Assembly: GCA_044336205.1 (NCBI GenBank) | Contig: CP172318.1 | Location: 1,302,001-1,366,000 of the forward strand | Reading direction: 5' to 3' | From: Ruoffia sp044336205 | Lineage (GTDB): Bacteria; Bacillota; Bacilli; Lactobacillales; Aerococcaceae | DNA length: 64,000 nucleotides | In this document: positions 15,621 through 24,474 of the stretch, piece by piece | Layout of the letters: every line of letters starts with the position of its first letter | How positions within the stretch are numbered: the first letter of the stretch is position 1 | Program-made: the position numbers and the translations under genes | The notes under the pieces: generated by a model | Told to the model about the DNA's origin: nothing | Seen by the model: the letters and a program-made list of their open reading frames with translations, nothing else | Database searches by the model: none

Positions 15621-17966
15621 TTAATCAGCACGTAAAACAATTGCTGCATCTTTTTGAGCGGCCATTCGTGCTGGGATATGTCCACCAAGAATAGTCAGAG
15701 CTGTACTAACTATAATTAGAATAACAGCATGAAGTGGATCTAATTGAGCAACATTTGTTAGATCAGTTAGGTTATATATAACACTATTGATTGGGAAAGT
15801 TGACAGATAAGCAACAACAACACCTATAATTCCAGAGAAAAGTCCAAGTATTAAAGTCTCAGCATCAAACACACGTGTAATATCTTTCTTACGTGCTCCT
15901 AATGCTTTTAGAACTCCAATTTCTTTTGTTCTTTCTAGAACAGATGTATACGTAATGATACTAATCATAATCATACTCGTAATGAGTGAGATTGCAGCAA
16001 AAGCAATTAATACATATGTAATAGCATCCATTAATCCACCTGTTAACTCAGTAACCGTCCCTGCTAAGTCTGAATAAATAATCTTATCTTCTTCCGCCTT
16101 AGTCTCGTTATATTCATCAAGGTAAGACAAGATTTCATCCTTACTTTCGAAATTATTAGGATAGATCATAATGGTATTAGGAATCTCACTCGCATCTAAG
16201 TACGCCATGAGTGTGTCCTTACCCTCACCTTCCAATGGCTCATTGGTCATAACGTTATTATCTGAGTCTTCTTGAGCTTGGACAATTTCAGAATTTTGAT
16301 TGACTTCAATAACTTTTTGAGCTAATTCATCACTGTAAGCGATTCCTGTTGCTAGCAGATCCATAGGTGATTCTTCTTTAATACGAAGTATTCCAGATAC
16401 AGTAATCACTTCATTATTATTATCATTATATACAGCCTCTAAATCTTGTTTAGGGACATAATTACCTGTTGGTAACTCTTGATAGTAGGCATCATTATAA
16501 ACCAATTTAATCTCAGTTCCGACAATATCGTCGAAAGAAAGTTTGTCCCCTTCTGCAATATCAAAGCCTAGATTCTTTAAGGCATGAATATTAGTTTCAT
16601 TATTACCATCGACAATTAAAACAACATCATTCTCGTTTTCTGGATAGCTTCCTGATAATAAATCATAATGGTCTTCTAAGAAAGTATTATCATCTCTATC
16701 TAAGCTATGAGGGAATGTCGACACACCCACCCCAGTCATTGAAGACATCATTGATAACATTTCACCCGTTGTTTGATTGTCTTGGTTTACATTCGAAAAT
16801 TGAACCAATTCTGGTTCACCATCAATTTCACGCATCAGTGTTAATTTAGTTGAACGTGAATAATTAATTTGGCTACTTAAGTTCGGATCTATGTTCTCGA
16901 TATAGTCAATATATTCGGCATCGATCTGATTAATGTGTTGTAATGCTTCACGAAAATCAGATTGTACAACAACTTTATCAGTATCTGGAAATGTTTCTTC
17001 GGACTCATCCATGTTTTGGAAATTTTCCGGTGAATTGTCTTGAGCAAGTTGTGAGATAGTTATCGGAAACTGGGCTAAAGTTTCTGCTTGAGTCTCATCT
17101 ATCTGCTTCTGAAAACCATTAGATAAGGAAAGAACGATTGCAATACCTATAATTCCTATACTCGATGCAAAAGCAGTTAAAAAAGTCCGGCCTTTCTTTG
17201 TCCAAATATTTTTGAATGATAGCGAGAGTGCTGTCCAATAACTCATTTTTGTTCGTTTTAAATTTAATTGTCCGCTCTCATCATTACTTTGGTATGGATT
17301 AGAGTCATTCACGATACACCCATCACTAAATTCAATAATACGATCAGCGTATTGGTGTGCTAGCTCCGGGTTGTGTGTCACCATAACTACGAGCGTTTCT
17401 TCTGAAAGTTCTTTAATTAATTCCATAATTTGGACGCCTGTCTCAGAATCTAGAGCTCCGGTAGGTTCATCACATAATAATATATCAGGATTGTTAGCAA
17501 GAGCTCGTGCAATAGCAACCCTTTGCATTTGTCCTCCAGATAATTGATTAGGCTTTTTATCTAGATGGTCACCTAAGCCGACACGACGCAGCGCATCTTC
17601 AGCTTTCTTTCTTTTTTCTTCTTTTGAAACTCCACTTAAGGTCATTCCTAATTCAACATTATCGGTAATACCCAAATGACTAATTAAATTATAACTTTGA
17701 AATACAAATCCAATGGAATTATTTCGATAAGAATCCCACTCTTGGTCTTTAAATTCCTTCGTTGATTGGTTATTAATAATCATATCACCGCTATCATAAC
17801 GGTCTAAGCCACCAACTACATTTAAAAAAGTTGTTTTACCCGAACCGCTTGGACCGAGTATAGCAACAAATTCTTTCTGGCGAAAAGATACTGAAACTCC
17901 ATCCAAAGCTTTCGTAATAGTGTTCCCAACTCTATATTCTTTTTTCAAGTTAATTAGATCTAACAT
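15621..17966 (-). CDS. MacB-like ABC transporter, fused ATPase and FtsX permease
   Basis: 781 residues. The N-terminal 225 residues form a LolD/MacB-type ATPase: Walker A GPSGSGKTT, signature LSGGQMQRVAIARAL, Walker B ILLCDEPTGALD. After a linker comes a transmembrane helix (about 260-280), a large acidic extracellular domain (about 285-640) and three C-terminal helices with the FtsX signature ERTKEIGVLKALGA. This mechanotransmission class exports peptides or acts in antimicrobial-peptide resistance. In Firmicutes, ATPase and permease are often separate; here they are fused. No two-component system is adjacent. Confidence 0.85.
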   Translation of the reverse strand: MLDLINLKKEYRVGNTITKALDGVSVSFRQKEFVAILGPSGSGKTTFLNVVGGLDRYDSGDMIINNQSTKEFKDQEWDSYRNNSIGFVFQSYNLISHLGITDNVELGMTLSGVSKEEKRKKAEDALRRVGLGDHLDKKPNQLSGGQMQRVAIARALANNPDILLCDEPTGALDSETGVQIMELIKELSEETLVVMVTHNPELAHQYADRIIEFSDGCIVNDSNPYQSNDESGQLNLKRTKMSYWTALSLSFKNIWTKKGRTFLTAFASSIGIIGIAIVLSLSNGFQKQIDETQAETLAQFPITISQLAQDNSPENFQNMDESEETFPDTDKVVVQSDFREALQHINQIDAEYIDYIENIDPNLSSQINYSRSTKLTLMREIDGEPELVQFSNVNQDNQTTGEMLSMMSSMTGVGVSTFPHSLDRDDNTFLEDHYDLLSGSYPENENDVVLIVDGNNETNIHALKNLGFDIAEGDKLSFDDIVGTEIKLVYNDAYYQELPTGNYVPKQDLEAVYNDNNNEVITVSGILRIKEESPMDLLATGIAYSDELAQKVIEVNQNSEIVQAQEDSDNNVMTNEPLEGEGKDTLMAYLDASEIPNTIMIYPNNFESKDEILSYLDEYNETKAEEDKIIYSDLAGTVTELTGGLMDAITYVLIAFAAISLITSMIMISIITYTSVLERTKEIGVLKALGARKKDITRVFDAETLILGLFSGIIGVVVAYLSTFPINSVIYNLTDLTNVAQLDPLHAVILIIVSTALTILGGHIPARMAAQKDAAIVLRAD

Positions 17967-18099
17967 ATACTCACACTTTCTTATAATTTATTACGACTAA
18001 ACTATGAATATCGAATTTTTTTATTTATTAAGCTTAGTCACTCAATTTCCTATCTAAAGTTACCATTTGTTTATAAACTCCATATTAATTCCATCGGAA

Positions 18100-18127
18100 T
18101 TGACATTAAAATTTGGAATGTTATACT
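18100..18127 (+). promoter_or_regulatory. Promoter of the ABC-F gene
   Basis: TTGACA (18100-18105) and TATACT (18122-18127) are separated by 16 bases. The transcript would start near 18134, just before the MLII leader. Confidence 0.75.
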
Positions 18128-18155
18128 TTAACCAATAAATTTAAGGGGTGTATAC

Positions 18156-18170
18156 ATGTTGATTATCTAA
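18156..18170 (+). CDS. Four-residue leader peptide MLII
   Basis: AAGGGGTG is followed at 5 bases by ATG TTG ATT ATC TAA. Very short leader ORFs in this position, upstream of a terminator, are known to control ABC-F and other ribosome-targeting-antibiotic resistance genes by ribosome stalling. The stop is inside the first arm of the leader hairpin at 18164-18236. Confidence 0.65.
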   Translation: MLII

Positions 18171-18236
18171 AAAAGTAGCTAATAGAAAAATCATTGTGAT
18201 AATACAGTGATATTTTCTGCGGCCTTTTTTAGATAG
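18164..18236 (+). promoter_or_regulatory. Leader hairpin overlapping the MLII peptide
   Basis: ATCTAAAAAAG pairs with CTTTTTTAGAT across about 50 bases, with an inner stem ATCATTGT / ACAGTGAT. A ribosome paused on the leader would cover the first arm, which could release a competing structure. The second arm ends in T-rich sequence and might itself act as an early terminator. Confidence 0.55.
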
Positions 18237-18310
18237 TTAATGTGTAATTATAAAGTTTTAGGGTTATTTAACATTCCCTTTTATACTTTATCCTACCATT
18301 TCCTAAGAAC

Positions 18311-18349
18311 GGCCGTGCTACAAACTTTATTGTAGTCGGCCTTTTTTTT
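18311..18349 (+). terminator. Attenuator terminator before the ABC-F gene
   Basis: GGCCGTGCTACAA pairs with TTGTAGTCGGCC (minor bulge) and is followed by eight T. It ends only about 20 bases before the ABC-F start codon, so it must be bypassed for expression. Confidence 0.8.
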
Positions 18350-18368
18350 GAAAGTGAGGATATATTTT

Positions 18369-19913
18369 ATGTTACAAATTAACCATTTAACGATTAAACA
18401 TTTATATAATTTAACTACTTTAATGGAGGATGTCAGTTTTGTTGTCAACCCTCAAGACAAATTAGCCATTATCGGTGAAGAAGGCAATGGTAAGTCCACC
18501 CTATTGCATTATATTCTTAATGACTCAACTATTCACAATTATCTAGATATTCAAGGAGAGAAGAAAAATCATTTCCAAAGCATTGGTTATCTACCTCAAT
18601 TACTAGAGGATAGTCAATTAAATTTGACTGTTGAAGAGTTCTTTTTTGGTTCTTTAGATTACTCGGATATAGATTATAATCGCTTGTATCAAATTGGTAG
18701 CCAGTTAAATTTTGATATCGATCGTCTCTATAGTCAACAGTTAATGGATACTTTATCTGGTGGTGAACGGATCAAAGTTCAACTCATCAAACTATTAATT
18801 GAAGATCATGACTTACTGTTATTAGATGAACCTTCGAATGATTTAGATATTGAGACACTTCATTGGTTAGAACTTTTTATTCAACAGGCAACCGCAACTA
18901 TCATCTTTATCTCGCATGATGTAAGGCTTCTTGAGCAGTCAGCCACAAGTATCTTACATTTAGAGCAAATCAAACATAAAGAGTTAGTGCGAACTACATT
19001 TGCTCAACTAAACTATACAGATTATATGAAACAAAGAGAGCTTCAGTTCAATAAACAGATGCAGACTGCCTTAAAACAACGCGAAGACCATGCGAATAAA
19101 TTAGTGCGACACCATCGTATAGAACAAAGTGTAACTCATCTACTTCGAGCTACTCGTCTTGACACAGCTGGTAGACTCTTAGCCAAGAAAATGCACGCAG
19201 TTAAATCCACTGCTAAACGGCTGGACCGTGAGAGGGAGAAATTTGAAGAGATCCCCATTCAAGAAGATGCGATAAACATTGAATTTAATCAAACCACGCC
19301 CGTTGCTACTTCAAAGCCAATTATTAGTCTCTATAATGAAACTCTGGCAATCGAAGATAATTTATTAGCTGAAAACTTGTCATTAAATATTAACGCAAAT
19401 GATAAAGTTGGTATCATCGGCCAAAATGGAGTAGGAAAAAGTAGTTTTCTGAAAAAGATTCTACCTATTCTAATGAAAAAGAATCATCTCAATGTAGGCT
19501 TTATGCCACAAAATTACGAAGATTCTTTACGCGAAGATGAAACTCCCATTCAATTTCTCACTCAAGCTGGTTCTACAGATGAGCAAACGCAAATTATGAC
19601 TTACTTAGCTAGCATGAGGTTTCTAGCTGAAGAGATGTCTCAACCAATTAAAAATCTGTCTGGTGGACAACGAGCTAAGCTTTTATTATTGAAGTTTGAC
19701 CTTCAAGGACAAAATGTTCTATTGTTAGATGAACCTACACGTAATTTCTCTCCAACTTCTCAAGGAGAGATTAAACAAGTATTCCGACGATTTCCTGGAA
19801 CGCTGATTGCTGTCTCTCACGACCGTCAATTTCTAAAAGAAGTCTGTAATCGTATTGTTGAATTAACACCTACAGGCTTTATTGAATTGAACCTTAATGA
19901 CTATGAGAATTGA
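18369..19913 (+). CDS. ABC-F family ATPase, ribosomal-protection type
   Basis: 514 residues, two ATPase domains without membrane helices. Domain 1: Walker A GEEGNGKST, signature LSGGERIKVQL, Walker B LLLLDEPSNDLD. A basic linker (about 220-305) precedes domain 2: Walker A GQNGVGKSS, signature LSGGQRAKLLL, Walker B LLLDEPTRNFSPTS. The second site has TRNFSP where TNHLD is usual. ABC-F proteins act in translation, and the attenuator with a tiny leader suggests an antibiotic-induced role (macrolide, lincosamide, streptogramin or pleuromutilin class), not demonstrated. I use ATG 18369 with GTGAGGA upstream, not the TTG 21 bases earlier. Confidence 0.85.
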   Translation: MLQINHLTIKHLYNLTTLMEDVSFVVNPQDKLAIIGEEGNGKSTLLHYILNDSTIHNYLDIQGEKKNHFQSIGYLPQLLEDSQLNLTVEEFFFGSLDYSDIDYNRLYQIGSQLNFDIDRLYSQQLMDTLSGGERIKVQLIKLLIEDHDLLLLDEPSNDLDIETLHWLELFIQQATATIIFISHDVRLLEQSATSILHLEQIKHKELVRTTFAQLNYTDYMKQRELQFNKQMQTALKQREDHANKLVRHHRIEQSVTHLLRATRLDTAGRLLAKKMHAVKSTAKRLDREREKFEEIPIQEDAINIEFNQTTPVATSKPIISLYNETLAIEDNLLAENLSLNINANDKVGIIGQNGVGKSSFLKKILPILMKKNHLNVGFMPQNYEDSLREDETPIQFLTQAGSTDEQTQIMTYLASMRFLAEEMSQPIKNLSGGQRAKLLLLKFDLQGQNVLLLDEPTRNFSPTSQGEIKQVFRRFPGTLIAVSHDRQFLKEVCNRIVELTPTGFIELNLNDYEN

Positions 19914-19929
19914 GTTTAAATTTCCGTTG

Positions 19930-20035
19930 TACTGGGTCGCCTGGATAGTTAGCACTTTTATGGCCGTCTCTAATTAACACCACGGACAGTTTAGCCTGTA
20001 TATGTCCGCCGCTACTAATCGGCATGGACAATTTC
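19930..20035. repeat. Short hairpins related to the 521-1110 repeat
   Basis: TGTCCGCCG (20008-20016) and CGGCATGGACA pair around CTACTAAT, and just before lies GGCCGTCTC...CACGGACAG. The TGTCCG(T/C)CG...GGACA pattern is the same as the hairpins in the tandem array near the window start. It occupies the gap between the ABC-F gene and IS copy 2. Confidence 0.5.
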
Positions 20036-20054
20036 TTATCTCTGCATTTAAAAA

Positions 20055-21809
20055 GAGGCTGGGACAAAAGCCACTAAATAAAAACGACGAGAAATTAGAT
20101 TAACTAATTTTCTCGTCGTTTTTGCTATATATAATTAGGCATACAAAAAGCACCCTGATATAATATTAGTAAATAGACACTAAACATTAAAGGGGTGCTT
20201 TTTATGTACGTACATTATAACATGAATCAAACTTCACTTCCATTAGAATTATCTACTTGTATTGATCCCAACCATATTGTTTTTTCTATCTATAACTTTG
20301 TCGATTCATTGGACGATCATTACTTTAAAATTTTTGAGACTCAGGACGGTCGTCCTGCCTATCACCCAAAACCACTCATCATGTCTCTTCTTTATGCTTA
20401 CAGTAAAGGTATTTTTAGTGGTCGAAAGATTGAAGAAATGATGGAAGAAAATCTACCGATGCAATGGCTTGTTGCCCAACAAGTGATTAGCTATCGCACG
20501 ATTAATCGATTTCGTTCTTCTGACAACTGTAGTCGTCTTTTAGAGAATATATTTATCGAATTTACAATTCAATTAAAATTGGAAAAACTAATCACTTTAG
20601 AGAATGTCTTTATTGATGGGACGAAGATTGAAGCCAATGCCAATAAGTATACTTTTGTCTGGAGAAAAGCAACGGAAAGATTTGCGGAACGTCTGAAAAC
20701 ATCTGCTCGTGAATATTACTTTGAAGAAATTCAACCGATGGTTGATGCAGGTATTCAATACGATGAAGAGTTGGAATTGGAAGAGTCTATGCTTCAAGAG
20801 ATTACCGAACTAATTGAAGAAGAAGTTGAAAAACTGTCACAAGATATTGAAGAGAATCCTGTAAAAGGACCAGATCCTCGTAAACAAGCTCGTCGTCGCC
20901 TCAAGAAACATCATCGGAAAGTGAGCCAGGATTTTCTGCCTCGAAAACGAAAGTATCATCAACAGTTTGAGACGTTCGATGGTCGAAACAGTTACTCAAA
21001 AACAGATACTGATGCGACGTTTATGCGAATGAAAGACGACCCTATGATGAATGGTCAGTTGAAAGCCGGGTATAATATTCAGATTGGTACAGAAAATCAA
21101 TTTGTTCTTCATTATGATGTTTTTCCGAATCCGACGGATACACGGACGCTACAACCTTTTATCGAAACCTTTCCTCATCGACCTAAACGCATTGTAGCTG
21201 ATGCAGGGTACGGTAGTGAAGAAAACTTAACTTACTTAGACGATAATGATATTGACCATCTTATTAAATACAACCGATTTGATAAAGACCAAAAAAAGAA
21301 ACACAAAACATCAGATAAAAACTTAGGAAATTGGGTTTATAATGAAGAAGAAAAGACCTTTACGCACCCAGACGGTACGATCTATTACTACAGCCATCAA
21401 TCCAAACGGAGAAATAAATTGAGTGGCTATACTTCTCAAGTAGCGGTTTATAAACCAACAGATCCAGAGAATGCGCCGCAAAAGGCGCTTTACTATAATG
21501 AGAAGTATCAAATTTTGAAAAATACAGAAGCAGAAAAGCTTTTATCTAAAGAAGGTTCAACAATCTTTGCCAAACGAAAGATTGATGTTGAGCCAGTCTT
21601 TGGCCAGATAAAGGCTAATTTAGGATTCACACGATTTAACCTAAGGGGTAAATCGAAGGTAAAAACAGACATTGGGTTGGTCTTGATGGCCAACAATCTG
21701 AAGAAATATGCAAAAAACAAGGTAATAAAATAAGAGAACTTACAAATTCTTTGACAGAAAATGTAGGTTCTCTTTTATTTTAGAATCCAGGACCTTTTGT
21801 CCCAGCCTC
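20055..21809 (+). mobile_element. IS1182-type insertion sequence, copy 2
   Basis: 1,755 bp with the same GAGGCTGGGACAAAAG terminal inverted repeats and the same internal hairpins as copy 1, oriented oppositely. The encoded proteins are identical, implying very recent transposition or gene conversion. The two copies bound an 8.0-kb segment. Confidence 0.92.
20204..21733 (+). CDS. IS1182-family DDE transposase (copy 2)
   Basis: Residue-for-residue the same 509-residue protein as copy 1, again with AAAGGGGTG before ATG of MYVHYN. Domain order: DUF772-like N-terminus, DDE core with FIDGTKIEANANKY and VADAGYGSEENL, C-terminal DVEPVFGQIK. Its terminator hairpin (AGAGAACTTACA / TGTAGGTTCTCT) follows the stop before the inverted repeat. 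Confidence 0.92.
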   Translation: MYVHYNMNQTSLPLELSTCIDPNHIVFSIYNFVDSLDDHYFKIFETQDGRPAYHPKPLIMSLLYAYSKGIFSGRKIEEMMEENLPMQWLVAQQVISYRTINRFRSSDNCSRLLENIFIEFTIQLKLEKLITLENVFIDGTKIEANANKYTFVWRKATERFAERLKTSAREYYFEEIQPMVDAGIQYDEELELEESMLQEITELIEEEVEKLSQDIEENPVKGPDPRKQARRRLKKHHRKVSQDFLPRKRKYHQQFETFDGRNSYSKTDTDATFMRMKDDPMMNGQLKAGYNIQIGTENQFVLHYDVFPNPTDTRTLQPFIETFPHRPKRIVADAGYGSEENLTYLDDNDIDHLIKYNRFDKDQKKKHKTSDKNLGNWVYNEEEKTFTHPDGTIYYYSHQSKRRNKLSGYTSQVAVYKPTDPENAPQKALYYNEKYQILKNTEAEKLLSKEGSTIFAKRKIDVEPVFGQIKANLGFTRFNLRGKSKVKTDIGLVLMANNLKKYAKNKVIK

Positions 21810-21828
21810 TCTTCATTTTGATTAAATT

Positions 21829-23046
21829 TTAGTTTTTATCATATTTCTTAACTACCATCGAGATCCCCATACCTCCACCAATACAAAGTGAAGCAAGTCC
21901 GTAAGTATAATCTTCTCTTAATAACTCATGAATTAAGCTTGCTGTAATGCGAGTTCCCGATGCTCCAATTGGATGACCCAGTGCAATTGCTCCACCATTA
22001 GGATTTATTTTAGACATTAATGATTCTTTAGACATTTTGTATTCCTTACTTAAATCTTCAAATACAGCTAATGATTGAGACGCAAAAGCCTCGTTAAGTT
22101 CAATTACATCCATATCTTCTAAAGACAAATCAACTTTATCTAATGATTTTTTTATAGCAGTCACAGGTCCGATACCCATAATAGTTGGATCAACTCCCAC
22201 TTGGCCAAATGCCAAAATCTCAGCCAGTGGTTCAAGTTGGTGTTCTTTGACAAATTTTTCAGAAACTATAAAAGCAAAAGCTGCTCCATCGTTAATACCT
22301 GAGGCATTTCCCGCAGTGACAGTTCCATCTTTTTCAAAGGCAGTACGTAACTGACTAAGTTTTTCCATAGTAGTTGTATCATTGATATACTCATCTTCTT
22401 CAAATTCTACCTCTGCTCTACCGACTTGGACTGTAATTGGAATTATTTCTTCTTTAAATTTTCCATTGTCTCTTGCTTTACGTGCCTTTTCCTGTGAGTT
22501 CATTGCAAATTCATCTTGATTTTGGCGAGAAATTTTGTATTGCTTGGCTAAGTTCTCAGCAGTTATTCCCATGTGCAATCCATCAAAGGCATCCGTCAAA
22601 CCATCTGAAAGCATTGTATCCACAAATTCAAATGAACCCATTTTTTTCCCTTTGCGAAGGTTAGCTGAACTGACAAATTTGGCTTGGCTCATTGATTCAA
22701 CTCCCCCAGCAATAATACAATCTGCTTCACCTGCTTTAATATGTGTGTAAGCTTCATAGATTGCCTTCAAACCACTCCCACAAACCATATTAACCCCATA
22801 TGCTGATACTTGGTTTGAAACGCCTGAGTTTATTGATATTTGTCGTGCCACATTCTGTCCATGTCCTGCACTCAAAACATTCCCAATAATGACCTCTTCA
22901 ACCTTATCCCTTACAACCGGATGTTTATCTAACATCTTTTCTATTAATTTAGTCCCTATTTCTACAGGGGTTGTATCAGACAAAGTCCCTAGGAAACTCC
23001 CTATAGCTGTTCGATTAACTGCTAAAATATAAACATTTTGATCCAT
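21829..23046 (-). CDS. Acetyl-CoA C-acetyltransferase (thiolase)
   Basis: 405 residues, full-length thiolase. Nucleophile cysteine in NMVCGSGLKA (about residue 89), HAFA-like NEAFASQ, GGAIALGHPIGASGTR with the catalytic His, and the C-terminal second cysteine in SLCIGGGMGISM. It condenses two acetyl-CoA to acetoacetyl-CoA, the first step of the mevalonate route in lactic acid bacteria, or degrades acetoacetyl-CoA. SD AGGAGG before ATG. The neighbouring mevalonate genes are not in the window; an IS lies 19 bases past its stop. Confidence 0.92.
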   Translation of the reverse strand: MDQNVYILAVNRTAIGSFLGTLSDTTPVEIGTKLIEKMLDKHPVVRDKVEEVIIGNVLSAGHGQNVARQISINSGVSNQVSAYGVNMVCGSGLKAIYEAYTHIKAGEADCIIAGGVESMSQAKFVSSANLRKGKKMGSFEFVDTMLSDGLTDAFDGLHMGITAENLAKQYKISRQNQDEFAMNSQEKARKARDNGKFKEEIIPITVQVGRAEVEFEEDEYINDTTTMEKLSQLRTAFEKDGTVTAGNASGINDGAAFAFIVSEKFVKEHQLEPLAEILAFGQVGVDPTIMGIGPVTAIKKSLDKVDLSLEDMDVIELNEAFASQSLAVFEDLSKEYKMSKESLMSKINPNGGAIALGHPIGASGTRITASLIHELLREDYTYGLASLCIGGGMGISMVVKKYDKN

Positions 23047-23418
23047 TCTTATCTCAATTCCTCCTCATACCCACTTGAAATATTCGAGTGAATGTATAAC
23101 TTCATTTTTATATAGTAAATCTTAAATCATATAGAATATGTGTCACTATAAACTAATCAATTATCATATCAACTACGGAATTACTCATTTAAATTAAAAA
23201 GTATATAACTATAAACTTAATACTTTAGGGGAAATAATTATTTTACGCTTAAATATATCAATGCAACTATAAAGTTAATTCAGCCCTATGTCCTACAAGA
23301 CTTAATATACCCTTAAAATAAACCCGTCCATATTATAATAAATCCTTGGTCAGACTAATACAAGCATGATTAATAGATTATACACTATCTTTACGGAACA
23401 AAACCCGGTACGAAATCA
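23047..23418. other. Intergenic region upstream of the thiolase gene
   Basis: About 370 bases of AT-rich DNA. I see no gene, RNA or convincing promoter pair that I can defend, although the thiolase promoter must lie here. Chromosome-prophage transition is expected at or just right of this stretch. Confidence 0.5.
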
Positions 23419-23450
23419 ACAAAAAAAGACCCTGACTAAGTCAGAGTCCT
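23419..23450 (-). terminator. Terminator at the prophage edge
   Basis: On the minus strand GGACTCTGACT and AGTCAGGGTC form a hairpin (one mismatch) directly followed by seven T. It would end leftward transcription from the prophage before the thiolase gene. Confidence 0.75.
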
Positions 23451-23508
23451 TAAAAATGCAGTTAATTAAACTTCTTGAGCTACTGGGTAAACAGATTCTA
23501 AAGCTAAT

Positions 23509-23547
23509 TTTTATCAAGGTCGTCCAGAGTCAGATAACCTTGATATA
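23509..23547. repeat. Inverted repeat near the presumed prophage end
   Basis: TATCAAGGT and ACCTTGATA form a perfect 9-bp inverted repeat with a 16-base interval. No T-run follows on either strand, so it is not an obvious terminator; a recombination or regulatory site is possible. Confidence 0.5.
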
Positions 23548-23554
23548 AAAGCGT

Positions 23555-23640
23555 TCTGATTTTACCCACATCATCTCAAGTCGGATAAAATCATAATTTT
23601 TTGCCCCTTTTTTGCCCCTAAAAATACATCCACATATAAT
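23555..23640 (-). other. Candidate attachment-site region (integrase-tail-like coding scar)
   Basis: On the minus strand a short open frame reads VFLGAKKGQKIMILSDLR then stop; GGGGCAAAAAAGGGGCAAAA encodes GAKKGQK, a lysine/glycine tail I associate with C-termini of some phage tyrosine recombinases. No integrase body is present. It lies exactly where chromosomal genes stop and phage-type cassettes begin, so it may be part of an attL. The mate would be beyond 64,000 and cannot be checked here. Confidence 0.3.
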
Positions 23641-23656
23641 AGGGCTAGACCACTAC

Positions 23657-23920
23657 TTACGAGGTGGTCTTTTCTCTGTCATCGAATTTATAGAATTCCC
23701 ACTCATCATCTGAATTAATTTTAAAGTAAAAGTAATGATCTAAATTATCCTTTGATTTGCTTGCAGGTAACCTAAAATAATCCATACCACTTGAATGCAT
23801 AGACTTTTCGATATCAGGGGCTAAAGTGAAAAAAGGCATCACCCCATCGTAAAATGCTGTCACCGCCTTTTCTAGCTCAAGAAAACTACTACTTGATAAG
23901 CGTCTGATATTTTCTTTCAT
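23657..23920 (-). CDS. Hypothetical small protein
   Basis: 87 residues, mixed charge, no membrane segment; contains AFYDGVMPFFTLAP, MDYFRLPAS and an aromatic acidic C-terminus (FYFKINSDDEWEFYKFDD). GAGGTGA precedes the ATG. Not recognised. It is the leftmost gene of the accessory region, transcribed outward toward the terminator at 23419-23450 and divergent from the operator-controlled GNAT gene. Confidence 0.55.
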   Translation of the reverse strand: MKENIRRLSSSSFLELEKAVTAFYDGVMPFFTLAPDIEKSMHSSGMDYFRLPASKSKDNLDHYFYFKINSDDEWEFYKFDDREKTTS

Positions 23921-24013
23921 ATATATTCACCTCGATAATATTTTAGCTACCAAAAGTGACTAAATCAATTGTGCGGTGTGTATACCATACAGGCAAAAGT
24001 TACAAACTTAAAA

Positions 24014-24069
24014 TATATACAAATTATTTTGTATATACTGTTGACTTTATACAAAGTTTTTTGTATAAT
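24014..24069 (+). promoter_or_regulatory. Promoter with two palindromic operators (GNAT gene)
   Basis: TTGACT (24041-24046), 17 bases, TATAAT (24064-24069). Two perfect palindromes: TATATACAAA / TTTGTATATA with a 4-base centre (24014-24037) and TTATACAAA / TTTGTATAA with a 4-base centre (24047-24068). The second fills the spacer and covers the -10; centres are 32 bp apart. The same arrangement recurs at 24475-24526. The core is TACAAA-N4-TTTGTA; I cannot name the regulator. Confidence 0.8.
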
Positions 24070-24119
24070 GTATATAACAGGTAGGGAAAGACAAAAAGAA
24101 TAAAAAAGGGAAATTAAAA

Positions 24120-24470
24120 ATGGCAAACTTAGTATTTGAAACAAAAGAATTATACACAGCAGACGGTTGGAAACACTATAAGAGAGATGTTTTACTTAAC
24201 GGCGAGGTTATTGGTGACATTAGCTACATGACTTGTTTAGCTGAAGAAGAAGACTTGTGTTACATCGAGGACTTTGGAATTAATCCAGAGTATCAAAATA
24301 AAGGATATGGCACCCAAGTATTAAAGGAGATGTCGAGTGAGTTTTGGACAGCTTACCTAGCGCCAACAAATGAGAATAACCAAAGATTATACGAAAGACT
24401 AGGTGAGGAAGTGCGAGACGATAAGTATGACGGAGTAGACCAAGGATATGGCGTATACATCCTAGATTAA
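24120..24470 (+). CDS. Small GNAT-like acetyltransferase
   Basis: 116 residues. The acetyl-CoA motif is clear: IEDFGINPEYQNKGYGTQVLKEM (GNAT motif A, Q-x-x-G-x-G). It continues with YLAPTNENNQRLYERLGEE, the usual motif B, and an acidic C-terminus ending YGVYILD. The beta1 strand and N-terminal helices are short, so it is a minimal GNAT. First gene of a plus-strand accessory block in the prophage, with its own repressible-looking promoter. Target unknown. Confidence 0.7.
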   Translation: MANLVFETKELYTADGWKHYKRDVLLNGEVIGDISYMTCLAEEEDLCYIEDFGINPEYQNKGYGTQVLKEMSSEFWTAYLAPTNENNQRLYERLGEEVRDDKYDGVDQGYGVYILD

Positions 24471-24474
24471 AAAC

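Noticed and set aside
23555..23640. Possible CRISPR-like or rRNA-like GC block (GGGGCA repeated)
   Set aside because: Only two copies, no regular spacer and no cas gene; better read as an integrase-tail coding scar.
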